Shown: piece by piece, positions 50,901 to 62,669 of the stretch
How positions within the stretch are numbered: position 1 is the first letter of the stretch
Layout of the letters: the number at the start of each line of letters is the position of its first letter
NCBI RefSeq assembly: GCF_000003605.2
Contig: NW_003137330.1
Span: 1 to 64,000 of the forward strand
DNA: 64,000 nt
Reading direction: 5' to 3'
Origin: Saccoglossus kowalevskii
Taxonomy: Eukaryota; Hemichordata; Enteropneusta; Harrimaniidae
The notes under the pieces: model-generated
What the model was told of the DNA's origin: nothing
What the model saw: only the letters and a program-made list of their open reading frames with translations
Databases searched by the model: none
Made by a program: the position numbers and the translations under genes

Positions 50901-53115
50901 AAATCTTATATTAATGATGAAATGATGATTTTGTGACCTGTCTTGCAATATTTAAATATTTACTGAACATTACATCCGACAGAAATTAAAGTATTATCAG
51001 CTTCGAGGGAAATCAAATTCAATTTATTAATTTGTCGAAGACTTCTAAATACTACTTAAGGGGTTGGATTTAGTTTATTGCTGTGCATCAAATTTTTGTA
51101 TTCATTGACGTAATCTTTAAGATTAGTCATTGCTGAGCCACCTGAATCATCTGCTGAGTTTCAATTGGCTGAAGTAAAATATATACACTTGATATCATCA
51201 TAGATGCAGTATGATAGTCGTTGATGCTGTGTAGTACCACAATAAACAATAAACAATAGTGGTCCTATCACCGAATTCTTGGTAACACCACATTTTTGAC
51301 TCGCTGATTAAAACATGCCGACTTCTGCTCATGACATATGATCTGATCAAAGCTAGCGCACTCTTCGTTCCGTGTATTATTTACTGTGGTCTAGGAACAA
51401 GATGGGCACACATATAAATCTCATTTCCATATAAAACAGCTCGAACAATTGGTTGAAAATTACTAATTCATCTTGCGAGTCGAAATGATTGTGCCTGATT
51501 GGCCACACAACCCAAACACCTAACAAGACAAGCCAATCAAAAAGCAGTTTTTTGTTGACAGGTTTCGTTCATCAAATCAAATCATGTCTAAATGTTTCGA
51601 TTCAACTGTGTCATTTCGCCAGACGACTCCCGTTTACTTAGCCTAATTAAACTGTCGTGAAGTCAGTAGTGTATTTTTCACACCTCGACTCAATTAAACG
51701 GACATTTCACCTAAAATCAGATGGTGTCGGCCAAACCGAAAATTCATTCTATGCAATGACCGATTATACCCACCATCGCATTTTAAACATTGTACATGCC
51801 TTATCATATACAAAATATGAACTGGCAGAAAGTTTAGTCAATCCCAAAATATTTAAACACAAATCTGTTAGACGTACCATTGTTAATGCAGCCTGGAAAG
51901 TTATGATTATCATGACAACATGACTGCCACAACGGATTGTGAGTATATTCACGTAACTACAACTTGTCCAGATTTTAAAGTCGAAAAAACATGAAATACT
52001 CAAAAGGGTAGAGTCATTAAGCATAACTCAATCCCTCATAACAAATTATTGATAACGTGTCAGTTGCTATTAATCTCATGTTTGGTTCCGTTGGAAATTA
52101 TCTATTTTTTATGCTTCCACGATCAATAACTGAATTTATATTCTCAATAAGTATGCAGTAAACTTTGTATAACCTCTGCTACAGGGAGTAGAGGCGCCAT
52201 TCACCGTAATTATTTATTCATTAATTTGACTTCAGCGCAATTAGTAGTTAAATTGATGAAAACAGCAAAAAGGAAAAACATTTAGAAATATCATGCTCTT
52301 TACATTCAATGGACGATCTACGGATTAGTTGTATTTATTGAAATTCTAACTTGGAAAAAAACGAACGATGCGTTTTCAAAAATCCATGGTAACGGGTCTG
52401 AATGGAGATGTACGCAACAATTAATGAAACGCAGTCATGACAATTGTCCGCCCGAGCGCCGATATTACTCGCTGTGTGGAGACCTTTATTTCAATTATAA
52501 GACGTGATACGTCGAAAAAGATGAATATACTTGCAGTGGTAGCTTTAGAAGTAGCAAATTTACAGTTTGACCAGCGCGTCGGCGACGCTTGCATAAGCAA
52601 TGACAGAATTGTTTAACCTGAAATATTAATAGTGGGTTTGTTTGTGTGGACGATCCATACAAATGTGGGGAAACATTAAATGTTGATGAATGACACACAC
52701 AATTATTTTTGTATGTTCGTACATTGACAGTTAGTAAAAGTCTAATAAAGGGCTGGACGTGGTACCGATCGACCAATGATGATGCGGGATTTTAATAACG
52801 GTCATCGCACAGTATTATAATACCTAACAACAGTAATCTACATGAATTACGCGTAGAATGCCAGGAAGTATTCCAGTATTATGTAACTAAATTATGGTAA
52901 TACAAATGATTGGAATACCAGGTTGTACATGCAAAGCATACCAATAGATACACTGAATATAGTAATTATCTTCACAATGACTCTACGTGCGAATAAACAT
53001 GTACTGTTGCAGTATAGATTTATTGACTTTTGCTTGAAATTTTAATCTGCTTTCTAGGCTTTTGCATATTTCAATTCAAATACACTGTAATACGACTTAT
53101 ATACCGTATAAACAC
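47982..53115. other. non-coding stretch, nothing recognised
   Basis: AT-rich, with frames of at most about 93 codons (minus strand 52495-52776), none recognisable or bounded by good splice sites. No RNA gene was seen. Confidence 0.45.
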
Positions 53116-53959
53116 NNNNNNNNNNNNNNNNNNNNNNNNNNNNNNNNNNNNNNNNNNNNNNNNNNNNNNNNNNNNNNNNNNNNNNNNNNNNNNNNNNNNN
53201 NNNNNNNNNNNNNNNNNNNNNNNNNNNNNNNNNNNNNNNNNNNNNNNNNNNNNNNNNNNNNNNNNNNNNNNNNNNNNNNNNNNNNNNNNNNNNNNNNNNN
53301 NNNNNNNNNNNNNNNNNNNNNNNNNNNNNNNNNNNNNNNNNNNNNNNNNNNNNNNNNNNNNNNNNNNNNNNNNNNNNNNNNNNNNNNNNNNNNNNNNNNN
53401 NNNNNNNNNNNNNNNNNNNNNNNNNNNNNNNNNNNNNNNNNNNNNNNNNNNNNNNNNNNNNNNNNNNNNNNNNNNNNNNNNNNNNNNNNNNNNNNNNNNN
53501 NNNNNNNNNNNNNNNNNNNNNNNNNNNNNNNNNNNNNNNNNNNNNNNNNNNNNNNNNNNNNNNNNNNNNNNNNNNNNNNNNNNNNNNNNNNNNNNNNNNN
53601 NNNNNNNNNNNNNNNNNNNNNNNNNNNNNNNNNNNNNNNNNNNNNNNNNNNNNNNNNNNNNNNNNNNNNNNNNNNNNNNNNNNNNNNNNNNNNNNNNNNN
53701 NNNNNNNNNNNNNNNNNNNNNNNNNNNNNNNNNNNNNNNNNNNNNNNNNNNNNNNNNNNNNNNNNNNNNNNNNNNNNNNNNNNNNNNNNNNNNNNNNNNN
53801 NNNNNNNNNNNNNNNNNNNNNNNNNNNNNNNNNNNNNNNNNNNNNNNNNNNNNNNNNNNNNNNNNNNNNNNNNNNNNNNNNNNNNNNNNNNNNNNNNNNN
53901 NNNNNNNNNNNNNNNNNNNNNNNNNNNNNNNNNNNNNNNNNNNNNNNNNNNNNNNNNNN
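53116..53959. other. assembly gap (844 Ns)
   Basis: Run of N. Three long frames that appear to cross it on both strands are artefacts of unknown bases. Confidence 0.99.
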
Positions 53960-56125
53960 TAGTGTATATCGTTCCAGCCATGAGTGTGATTAATATTTCA
54001 AACCGTTTTTATTTGATAACATTCTACATTTATCGACGAAATATCCTTAACAATTCTCCCGCGATTATACCACGAGATAATGCAATATTCACGACATATT
54101 ATGAACGAGTCGTAGGCGGTTGCATATGAAAAGTGGATTGCTCAAAAACGAGTTTCAAATTTAACATTTTCACATCGATAGATTTTATTCTACCGTAATA
54201 AACCGAAAAATATCAGTTGCTGAAGAAACACCGCCTTTCCTACTACATCATACAAGCATGTCCAATTTGATGGTCGCTCAAGCGAATCAGTGCAGACAAT
54301 TCCTAACCAATCGGATGCATTGCGTTATGAATGTATGGCACCACTACTTGCTGACCAATCACATGTTTTGTAACCAAGACACTGGCTCTCATTAGAAGAT
54401 GTTAATGAAAGTTTGTTTTTATGACATTAGTATTGGTACAAGTCATGCCTTTGGAAAATAAGTATTTCCCTTTTGTAACAACTGCCCATCTGTCATTCTG
54501 TCCAGCAACAATCAGTATTAATATTTGATATTCATATTCCAGGGCCTAATTTTGAAAACCAGGTTGACAGTTTGTTCAGTCAGATTCTTATTACTTAGAC
54601 CTGAATTTTATCAGAATGATGTATTCACGAAACTCATACACTGACATAATATTATTTATATTGCATCCGTACCCTTCTTGTGTGAATGAAAAAAACCATC
54701 GTTATATGTGCAAAATTGGTGTGTGGTAGTTACGTTGGTATCATTGTAGCGACTATCGTGCATCTCGACTCATGGATTATAAAGCCTGTGCGATAACGTA
54801 ACACCCCCCGAGGACAATAAAGTCGTGATGAACCGTGTTCACGCAACACGCATATAATGATAACTAGTTTCTTATTCAGAATAAGGCTTAGTACAGGACT
54901 GATAATCAGCATCACTACGATATATTGTATGACAATATTTTAAAGTCACAATTCTCCTTTAGGCTGTTTTGGGGACAAAAGTCGTGCTTGCAAATTGATG
55001 CCAGACTTCTCTGTAATGTATTATTTAAAATATATATTTTATAAAGAAGACCTCCCAATTTCAATTCATTATGTGAATCAGTTATTTGTTCGTAGCACGA
55101 TGCAATTTATTGTCTATGGGGGCAATCATCAGAACCGTCGGCAAAAGTACCGTGCGTGGAGAAATAAATTGACTAATTTTCTATATGTATTTTGATATTC
55201 AACAAATGAAACTGATTTTCTGATTCGCACAGAGTTACATTTATGTTTACAGATCTGCTGATTTATAATAGACATAAGTTCGTCAAATCTGCCGCAATAT
55301 CATAATCAGGGTATTGTTCATTCAGCAAAGTATTTTATTTTGTATACAATTGTGCATTCGTCAACGCAAAACATTTATATGATACCCTTGTCTAATTTAA
55401 CAATGCAGACACTATGTATTTCTTTCTACCTCAACAACGCAACAAACTTCACGGGTGATGCGATTAGACGCACAAAATAAAGATGAAATATTAAATCAGC
55501 CATACTTCTGTAATAGTGTCACATACTGATATTTTTAACAGGGACGTTGAAGGACACTGCTTGCATCGTAGCCGAATTAATTGGTGCATGCAATCGTCCA
55601 CGCCTTAGGGAACGGTTTTGATTGCATCATTTGACGTACAATAATGCACAAACAAGTACCTACGTATTGATCTTTTGAATACTGCCATCGACTATGCGAG
55701 ATAAAAGGCTGGATTTCAAATCGTGAAGAAAATTTTTTTTTAAAGAGAAAGCATTGTCATACGTCAGTTAAGTGGCAAAGCATATAAATTGGGCTTCAAT
55801 TGTTCGTTTGAATTCGATCTTATACATAATAAGAGTATAAAGCATGTGAATTGAAAACGTGTAAAACCGTATCGTTCAAACATTTAGAGATGAAACCTCA
55901 GTGCGCTCTAGTTCTGATCGATTGAGATCTTGATCAATGTGGGAAGCATTATAAAGAGTACCATATATTTATTTCCTGATTTCAACCTGAATGGGTAGTA
56001 TACATGTACGTGTTCACAGTCATATTTAAATTTTTACCGTGTTTGTGACGGATAACAAGCAAATAATTATATACAGTTATATATTACTTAATTATATCCG
56101 TTCTTTTTGAATGTTCCTCCCACGC
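53960..56125. other. non-coding stretch, nothing recognised
   Basis: AT-rich flank of the gap with chance frames only. Confidence 0.45.
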
Positions 56126-56354
56126 GCATCCTTTAAAAGCGCGCGGCCATACTACGTTTTGCACTACACTTGGGTGGGCTTTATGGATATTGCAGAATCG
56201 ACAGTTCCCTTTCAAGTATCACAAATTGGTGCCCGTATTATATTGGAAATGCTACAAGCAAATAGCAGTTGAGTTTGATTTATTCCACGACACGGCCTGA
56301 ACAGAGCGCCGTATACACGAACTGATGTCGGTAATATTTGCAGTTCTCAGGAAC
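56126..56354 (+). promoter_or_regulatory. possible promoter and 5' non-coding exon
   Basis: A local GC-rich spot (CCACGCGCATCC, then GCGCGCGGCC) flanks a TTTAAAAG TATA-like word at about 56132-56139. About 215 bp later GGAAC|GTGAGT is a good splice donor (GT at 56355-56356). This could be the start of a plus-strand transcript that splices to the coding exon at 60206. The linkage is inference; nothing between proves it. Confidence 0.25.
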
Positions 56355-56599
56355 GTGAGTTAATTTTTGTTATGTTTGATCGGTGGATGCATTTACTGAA
56401 GTGTATTGTACGAATAGTCGTAGCGTGCGGAGTAACATTTTTTGTCAATACTGATTTTTACGCAGTCTTACATAATTGTATGTGTTCCATTAGTAGTTGT
56501 TCAAACTCAATCGTACGACTTTTAACGTTGGTGTTAGCGGTGTATCGTCGTCTTCTCAGTACTAGTGTTCTTGCATAGGCTCTAAGCACGGTATGTTAG

Positions 56600-56890
56600 T
56601 GAAAGTATACCGTAGCTATTAAAGTAACAGTATGGTTAAACATATAGCCTCTCCCCTTATAATTAGTCTTAACCAACTCACTGGTATATTCACGTGACAA
56701 TGTAAAGCCGATACCCGAATCTCTGTTAAAGCAGATTCGTGCCATGTTTTGCACTTGCCTTTGAAACGTACATTTTGTTCGAAGTTCCTGAGTGCAATCG
56801 TGGTAATATAAACATGTGAGTATACGGTCATTAATTGGACCGTGCGAAATCAGCGGTAGTTCCGATAGGTAGTATGTATATACCATCACA
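56600..56890. other. balanced-composition block, unidentified
   Basis: Less AT-rich than its flanks and open on the minus strand for 97 codons. It contains a perfect 7-bp stem, CGAATCT/AGATTCG, at about 56715-56738. The peptide (for example QNMARICFNRDSGIGFTLSR) is not recognised. It could be an old repeat. Confidence 0.25.
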
Positions 56891-57363
56891 GATAACCCCC
56901 TAATGAATAAGTAATTTTCATTTGATTAGAAAATATTTGATTAGTTTGTTGCCAAAAATAAGCATTGTATTGTTTTTCTTGCACCAACTAATGGAATTGT
57001 ATAGCATGTGATAGTAGACGACTTCCCGATAAAGACAGGTATGGGAATTTTTGATGATACGTGCAATCAATACACATCATCCGTCAGTGTCATAACCGAA
57101 AACGTTTAACAAGACCTACGTATGTGACCATTGTATAACCTTGTGACTGATGAATAATGATTCTACAAATAAACGAGCTGCGAGTTACATTTTCGTCTCT
57201 TTCTGGTAATGAGATAAAAGCAATGATGACGTAAGTTGCTGCTACATTTAGGAAAAATATCATTAACACTTGAACCGATGAATTGGATAGTTCTTATTGT
57301 GACAATGTTTACTTTTATATGCATGTGATTCGTTGCATAGGAAGCGTGTTATATAGTCATTCA

Positions 57364-57390
57364 TGTATGTGTATGTATGTATGTATGTAA
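57364..57390. repeat. short (ATGT)n microsatellite
   Basis: GTATGTATGTATGTATGT with one interrupted unit at its left end. Confidence 0.85.
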
Positions 57391-60205
57391 TGCTTGCTTG
57401 TTGGTGGATAAAAACATATTCAATTGTCGAAATCAATTAATGTTAACAAAATTAACTCTGTGACTTTGACCGCGCATTAATATCATAGATACTTGCGGTC
57501 AAACGAGGTGAACGCATTGTTCTCAACAAGTTATCTGAATAATGTAAACACTCGAATAAAATTTGAAGGCAGATAACTGAAATCCCGCAATTAATTAAGT
57601 GATATGACTATGTGATGAAGAGTACTTGTCAGTGTTATGTTTTGTTCTTGTGAATTGCTTAGTCAACTGCTGCCAGTCGTTTGTTTTGTGTTTTAAAAAA
57701 TCTCTATACATTAAAAAAAAGATCTTCGTTTTGGTATGTTTACAGTAAAAAATAAAAATTGTACTAGTTTTGTTTAAGTACCCACACCCCATTTCTAGTA
57801 AATTACGAGCTATCATCTGTACAACAATGATTAGTGCGGATATATTGGATGTCATGTAAGACTAGCAATAAGTGTGGCCAATTAACACAATTAAAGAAAA
57901 ATGTCATCCGAGTATCTATTTGAGTAAACTCAAATCACAAGAAGACAGAGATAAAACGAAACGCTACTAGAATAAAATAAGTTAGTTGCGTGTCTCTGTT
58001 CAAACCACTGTAAAATTGAACCCATAAAAACAGCGCTTCACTTTACTGTAAAACAACACGTTGAATTGAATAAACACTTTGGTTTTATCATCGGGCAATT
58101 GAGTTCCCCACAAGTAATTCTACTAGCCATATCAAGTGAACTTGATATATTAAAAACTAATGAATACGTTTCACGTCTAATATACTATATAAGTTAATTA
58201 TGCGAGAAACTGGAGACAGCGTTTCACCTTTACTTACTGCGCAAATGAATTCATTGCGTTGAAAATACAATGACCGTGTTTCATTTCCAATGTGCTAAGT
58301 ATATAAGAAACTCATATCTTGTTAAATCGCTGTACAATAATGTGAGTACGTAAATGTTGATACATAATTGGAATGTTGGAAATAAGAATTCGTCATATAA
58401 TGTATAACTTATCGATTTCCATTATACTGATGTAAACTATTATAATTAATGTGTTTTGAGGGTGTGTGGTGAAATATACGTATTTTAAAAGACAAACGAA
58501 AGTTAAACAAACAAATTAGCATATGTGTATTTGACAGTGAAAGTAGGCTAAGAAGAATCACGTGACTATTAGGTCAGTACCCTCAATCGTAGTTATTCAC
58601 TCCACTCAGAGTAGCTAATCTGTAAATGTTGCCATGCCAGACAACCACAACTAGTATTTGATAAATGGTTATGCTAGACAAGTGTTTTTGTCACATCGGG
58701 CGGTTTGATGTTCAGGTGACAGTACCATAAGATGCCATAATCCCCCTCGGATCAGTATAATGAATCCCCGCCAACATTTGATCTTTTGTTTTTGACAGAA
58801 GTCAAGCTGAGAACAGTAAATTGTACAATTTAGACTCACAACGACACTCGATTCTATAATAGCAGGCGGCGATTGCCACGAAGCAGTTAACGTGTGTATC
58901 TTTAGAACTGGGGAAAAAAATAGAGGCTTGGCGATCAAATCAACACGATGAGTTGATTGCACTACCATTACTGCTTTTGTGCGTTGTTATTTGATATAGG
59001 TTTAAAATAAAGTACGTGGCAGCAAGGTTAATGATGTTACTGGTAGGTTATGCGTATAATGGGCCGTGCATAATTAGTGTATGCTATTATACTACATGCA
59101 ATTTTCTAATGTACAGTTGTCTGGTCACATCTGGGTATGTATATTGTCTGCGACCAACAGCACGTGAATTGGTGATCATAATGATTGAAACGATAAGGTG
59201 ACATAAGTGAACAGCGGATGTTTAATGCTATCTATCATACCTTTTTCTTTGTGTTTATTTGGTGACTTCTGTGAAGGCTAACCATAATTATGTTTGGTTT
59301 TTCACGCTCGTACTATGTAAACACGGATTTTCTGTGGAAACGTGAATGTAGTATTACGGGGGAATACAAGTGAACGTATTTGTTGAAAGATGTATATTTG
59401 CCGTTATATTCCCGCCCCAAAGTGATAATAGTACAGACAAAAGAAATATGCGTTTTAAAAACTGTTAAAAGTGAGCAAAGATTGTTTTATATATATGTAC
59501 TTAGCTACAAATGAATTAGCTGATACATAAATGTGGTAGATAGCAGATAATTATGACCAGGTCCTCTGATTTAACATGCACGGCCACGTGTTTCCCAAGG
59601 ACGCTATGTCTTAGGGGACAGGTATCGTAATGAACAGACTGTATGCATGGATACAGGTATGTAATCGATATGTAGGACACTAATAATGTTAGTCGTCACA
59701 AATTGCGCGTAATTGCTCTTTGTCTCAAATGTCACATGTACAACATTCATACACTTAAAGTACGACTGGCACTACGGGCGTGGTAGTACTATATATTCTA
59801 CATTCTGCGCAGTTCTTGCACATTGATTACGCGATTTTGCTTGAACTGGCCTGGAGTTAGTTCGTGTCACGTGTCTGTCTACAACTTTTATGCGTCACGT
59901 GACTACCTGCAACTTGATCATAGTCACGTACGCAGTAGATGTGACTGAACCGCATATTGCAGAAGCACTATCGTGACACGTAAATACCCAGAATGTTGTC
60001 GTATTATTGACTGTGTTTCAGAATAAACATAACGGAATGGGGGGGGGGGTGTATTGGTTGCATGCATATGATACAGAATTGAACAACGGAAATATGATTG
60101 ACATCACTACGCTTTCGTTTTTTTTTTTACAAAAATTTGCTTTTTAAATTCTAAAACTGTTGAATTTGTATTATCTGTTAAACTTATTCGAGGTCTTTAT
60201 CACAG
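57391..60205. other. possible intron, nothing firm
   Basis: No gene is recognised on the plus strand. A 99-codon minus-strand frame (58669-58968) follows a good pyrimidine tract and is treated in the findings. A homopolymer run of about 11 G lies at 60039-60049. Confidence 0.4.
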
Positions 60206-60341
60206 GTAGCAAAATGAGCAATGGAGAAAACCCAGTTCTGCTTCGGAACATAACGAGCCTCGAGCATCTTCCTATGCGTCTTTGCGCTTTACGCAACATT
60301 CAGTCTGCTCTCATGCAATATTCAAATCGTGTCTACGCAAG
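60206..60341 (+). CDS. candidate first coding exon, unknown product
   Basis: An acceptor (GGTCTTTATCACAG, AG at 60204-60205) is followed eight bases later by ATG at 60214-60216 in a good context, GCAAAATGAGC with A at -3. The frame runs 42 codons to AAG|GTAAAT (GT at 60342-60343), leaving two bases, so the intron is phase 2. The peptide begins MSNGENPVLLRNITSLEHLP, continues MRLCALRNIQSALMQYSNRV and ends YA. It has no signal peptide or membrane segment, and the middle looks amphipathic and leucine-rich. Base composition is sharply less AT-rich than the flanking introns. I do not recognise the protein. A 5' non-coding exon must lie upstream; 56.1-56.35 kb is one candidate. The start could also use a more distal ATG if an upstream coding exon exists, but no such exon was seen. 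Confidence 0.55.
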
Positions 60342-60343
60342 GT

Positions 60344-62559
60344 AAATTTTTCAACAGAGTGTTACCCGAAAACGAAATACGGAGGGTAAAACAAAATATT
60401 TGCAAAAACCAACCTATTTGTAGAAACGTATGATATAGCACTTTTCTAACGCACATCATGCATATTTTAATCTAATTAACCGTATATTTAAATCAGATTT
60501 ATGTCGTGAACACGTATTATCAAACTGATTAAATTAACTAGATGATTTGAAACATAACTGTGTTAACCGACAAGAACTTAAAGTTCGAACTTATTCGAAT
60601 ATTCAAATGAGTCGTATGCAAATTTGCCTTGTCTGGCCATGATAAGCAGCGCATATTGAACAGTTCGGATTTCGGACTAGCCTGGAAAGTATGAAATGTT
60701 CCATGTTCAAAGTTCGCTTGGACGTAGTTGCCAGATATGTTACTCGTTTTATATAACACATATAAAGCTGAAAAGAACAGAACACAAGAAGCGAGTATTA
60801 ATCAAACAAAACCCTTGACTTGCTTCTCATCGATTCGATGGACTTGATGACGCCATATTATGCTGAAAACTCGTTTATAGTCGGATATACATGAATGCTC
60901 GGCTATGTTCGCCGTTTGCTAACATTGTATGATCCAGATATCTTACGAATACCGTAACCCTTAACGCTTGGACTCGCCACTTCACACGTCAAATGCCACT
61001 AACACAACATATCCGATAATACATCTTCATGTTATATTCAAAACAGGTAAAAACGCTGAAGTTGTGTTCTAATTATTATATTTGATGTCACTTTGATAAG
61101 AATGTTGATCGTTTAACTTAACAATGTGTACATTTGACAGGCACAGTGTCGTGGTTCAAAGAATGTAAGCAACGTACAAATGAACGCGGTTCATTTAATC
61201 TCCTCAACGTCTGCCCAGCAATTATATTTCAATATGAAGAGTTCACAATGTCACTAAGCGACCACACGTACATCTACAGGGGCAGCATTTGCTCACTCTG
61301 TTAGTCTGCGTTAACAAAAGAATTACGACATATGAATCACGCGAGGTTAGACTACATAAAGCACTCAGTGTTTAGCGATATACTGAAACGATAACGGTAA
61401 CGAATACGCTATTTTTCCCGCACCATCGCATGATAATTTGAAAGAAATTGACTTTGTCTATCAATTCAGCTGGTACCCCTCGACTAATGAGTACATCGTC
61501 AGTTGTGCACATCAATAGAAGGTCGGTAAGTCGGTGGATGGATGTTGATAAATAATAACCTTATAGACAATACACCCTTGAGCGCATCCGTCTTCAAGGA
61601 GACAACTCATCACGCTATCAACGAATAGATAAACAACGACCTTCTCCACCTCCTTCTCGTTCTAAATGTGTATATTTTCGTGTGCATTATACAAAATATA
61701 CTAGTGTACAACTCTTGTAGCGTTGAATGACAGCGAATACATGCGGCCGATTCTTGTTGGTTAGTGTTTATGTATTAGATAATTCACTTGTCATCCTCGT
61801 AACACACCCTTCTCACACGAAGAAGCAGCGCGTGACAGGGCCTGCTTTTCCAACACCATTAAAACCACAAGAAAATGTCAAAGCCCACTGAGAAAATTGA
61901 TATTATGTTGACGTTGGTTCATAACAGCTGTATCAATTAACAGTGAACAATCTTAAACTAAATGTTATGCAAATATTGCTATTTTGGTAGCGATGTTCCG
62001 TTCCCCAAAAAATTTCTTATTGACTTTTAAATACATTCTACGTGCTTTCTTTCATGAGAAGGTTTTTATTGCCATGTAGTTGGCAAACTAGTTTTATTCA
62101 AGATCTGTATCAAGTCACAGTGCCGTCATAGCTAAGGGCGAGACTTCGACCGCAATACGATATCCCATTGCGTCAATACGTTACAAACGCATAGTGGATT
62201 ACACCTATATCTGTGAGCCGTATCTCGTATTCACATCGTGGATAGTGCTCTGCTCTGCGCTGAAAGAATCGCTGTTTTCTATATGACGATTTGCAACACA
62301 GTCGAACAAATTTGTATATTTTTACTACAATGCTTACTTAGTCTATGTCATTTTGACGCGACGAAAGCACGTCGTTTATAGAGGGGTTCAACTTATAGGA
62401 ATGCCGTATGGGAAAAAGTTTGTGTTGAATGATTTATGTACTTGGTATCATACTATGAAATAGTATTTAAATTTATGTGGACATATTATTGCGATGCAAT
62501 CACGAGATGCCGTAAATTTTTATTTATGGTAAAAAGTCTATTAACTTGTTCCATTACAG
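60344..62559. other. presumed intron of the 60.2-kb gene
   Basis: No long exon is recognised. A possible 24-bp microexon at 61141-61164 is described in the findings. A tRNA-like A-box word near 62131 lacks a matching B box. Confidence 0.35.
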
Positions 62560-62669
62560 AGTGCATTCTGCTGTCTGTATCTGAAAACCCATACGTAGCA
62601 ATGACTGAAATATCAGTAGTAATACCTTTCTTTGTAATAAACAAAGGAAGATATGATAAAATTCAATAA
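62560..62669 (+). CDS. candidate coding exon, weak
   Basis: TTAACTTGTTCCATTACAG is a good acceptor (AG at 62558-62559). The frame then runs 36 codons to a TAA at 62667-62669, entering with two bases of a split codon (phase 1). The peptide reads CILLSVSENPYVAMTEISVV and then IPFFVINKGRYDKIQ. The phase does not fit the donor at 60341, so an intermediate exon would be needed. No domain is recognised and no strong polyadenylation signal follows the stop. Confidence 0.22.

Noticed and set aside
53030-54129. Three frames of about 294-355 codons on both strands
   Set aside because: Almost entirely Ns of the second assembly gap.
56596-56889. 97-codon minus-strand frame
   Set aside because: No splice or start support and two overlapping frames on the same strand; kept only as a compositional note.
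62128-62175. TAGCTAAGGGC, a good A-box match
   Set aside because: No B box at the right spacing and no cloverleaf.
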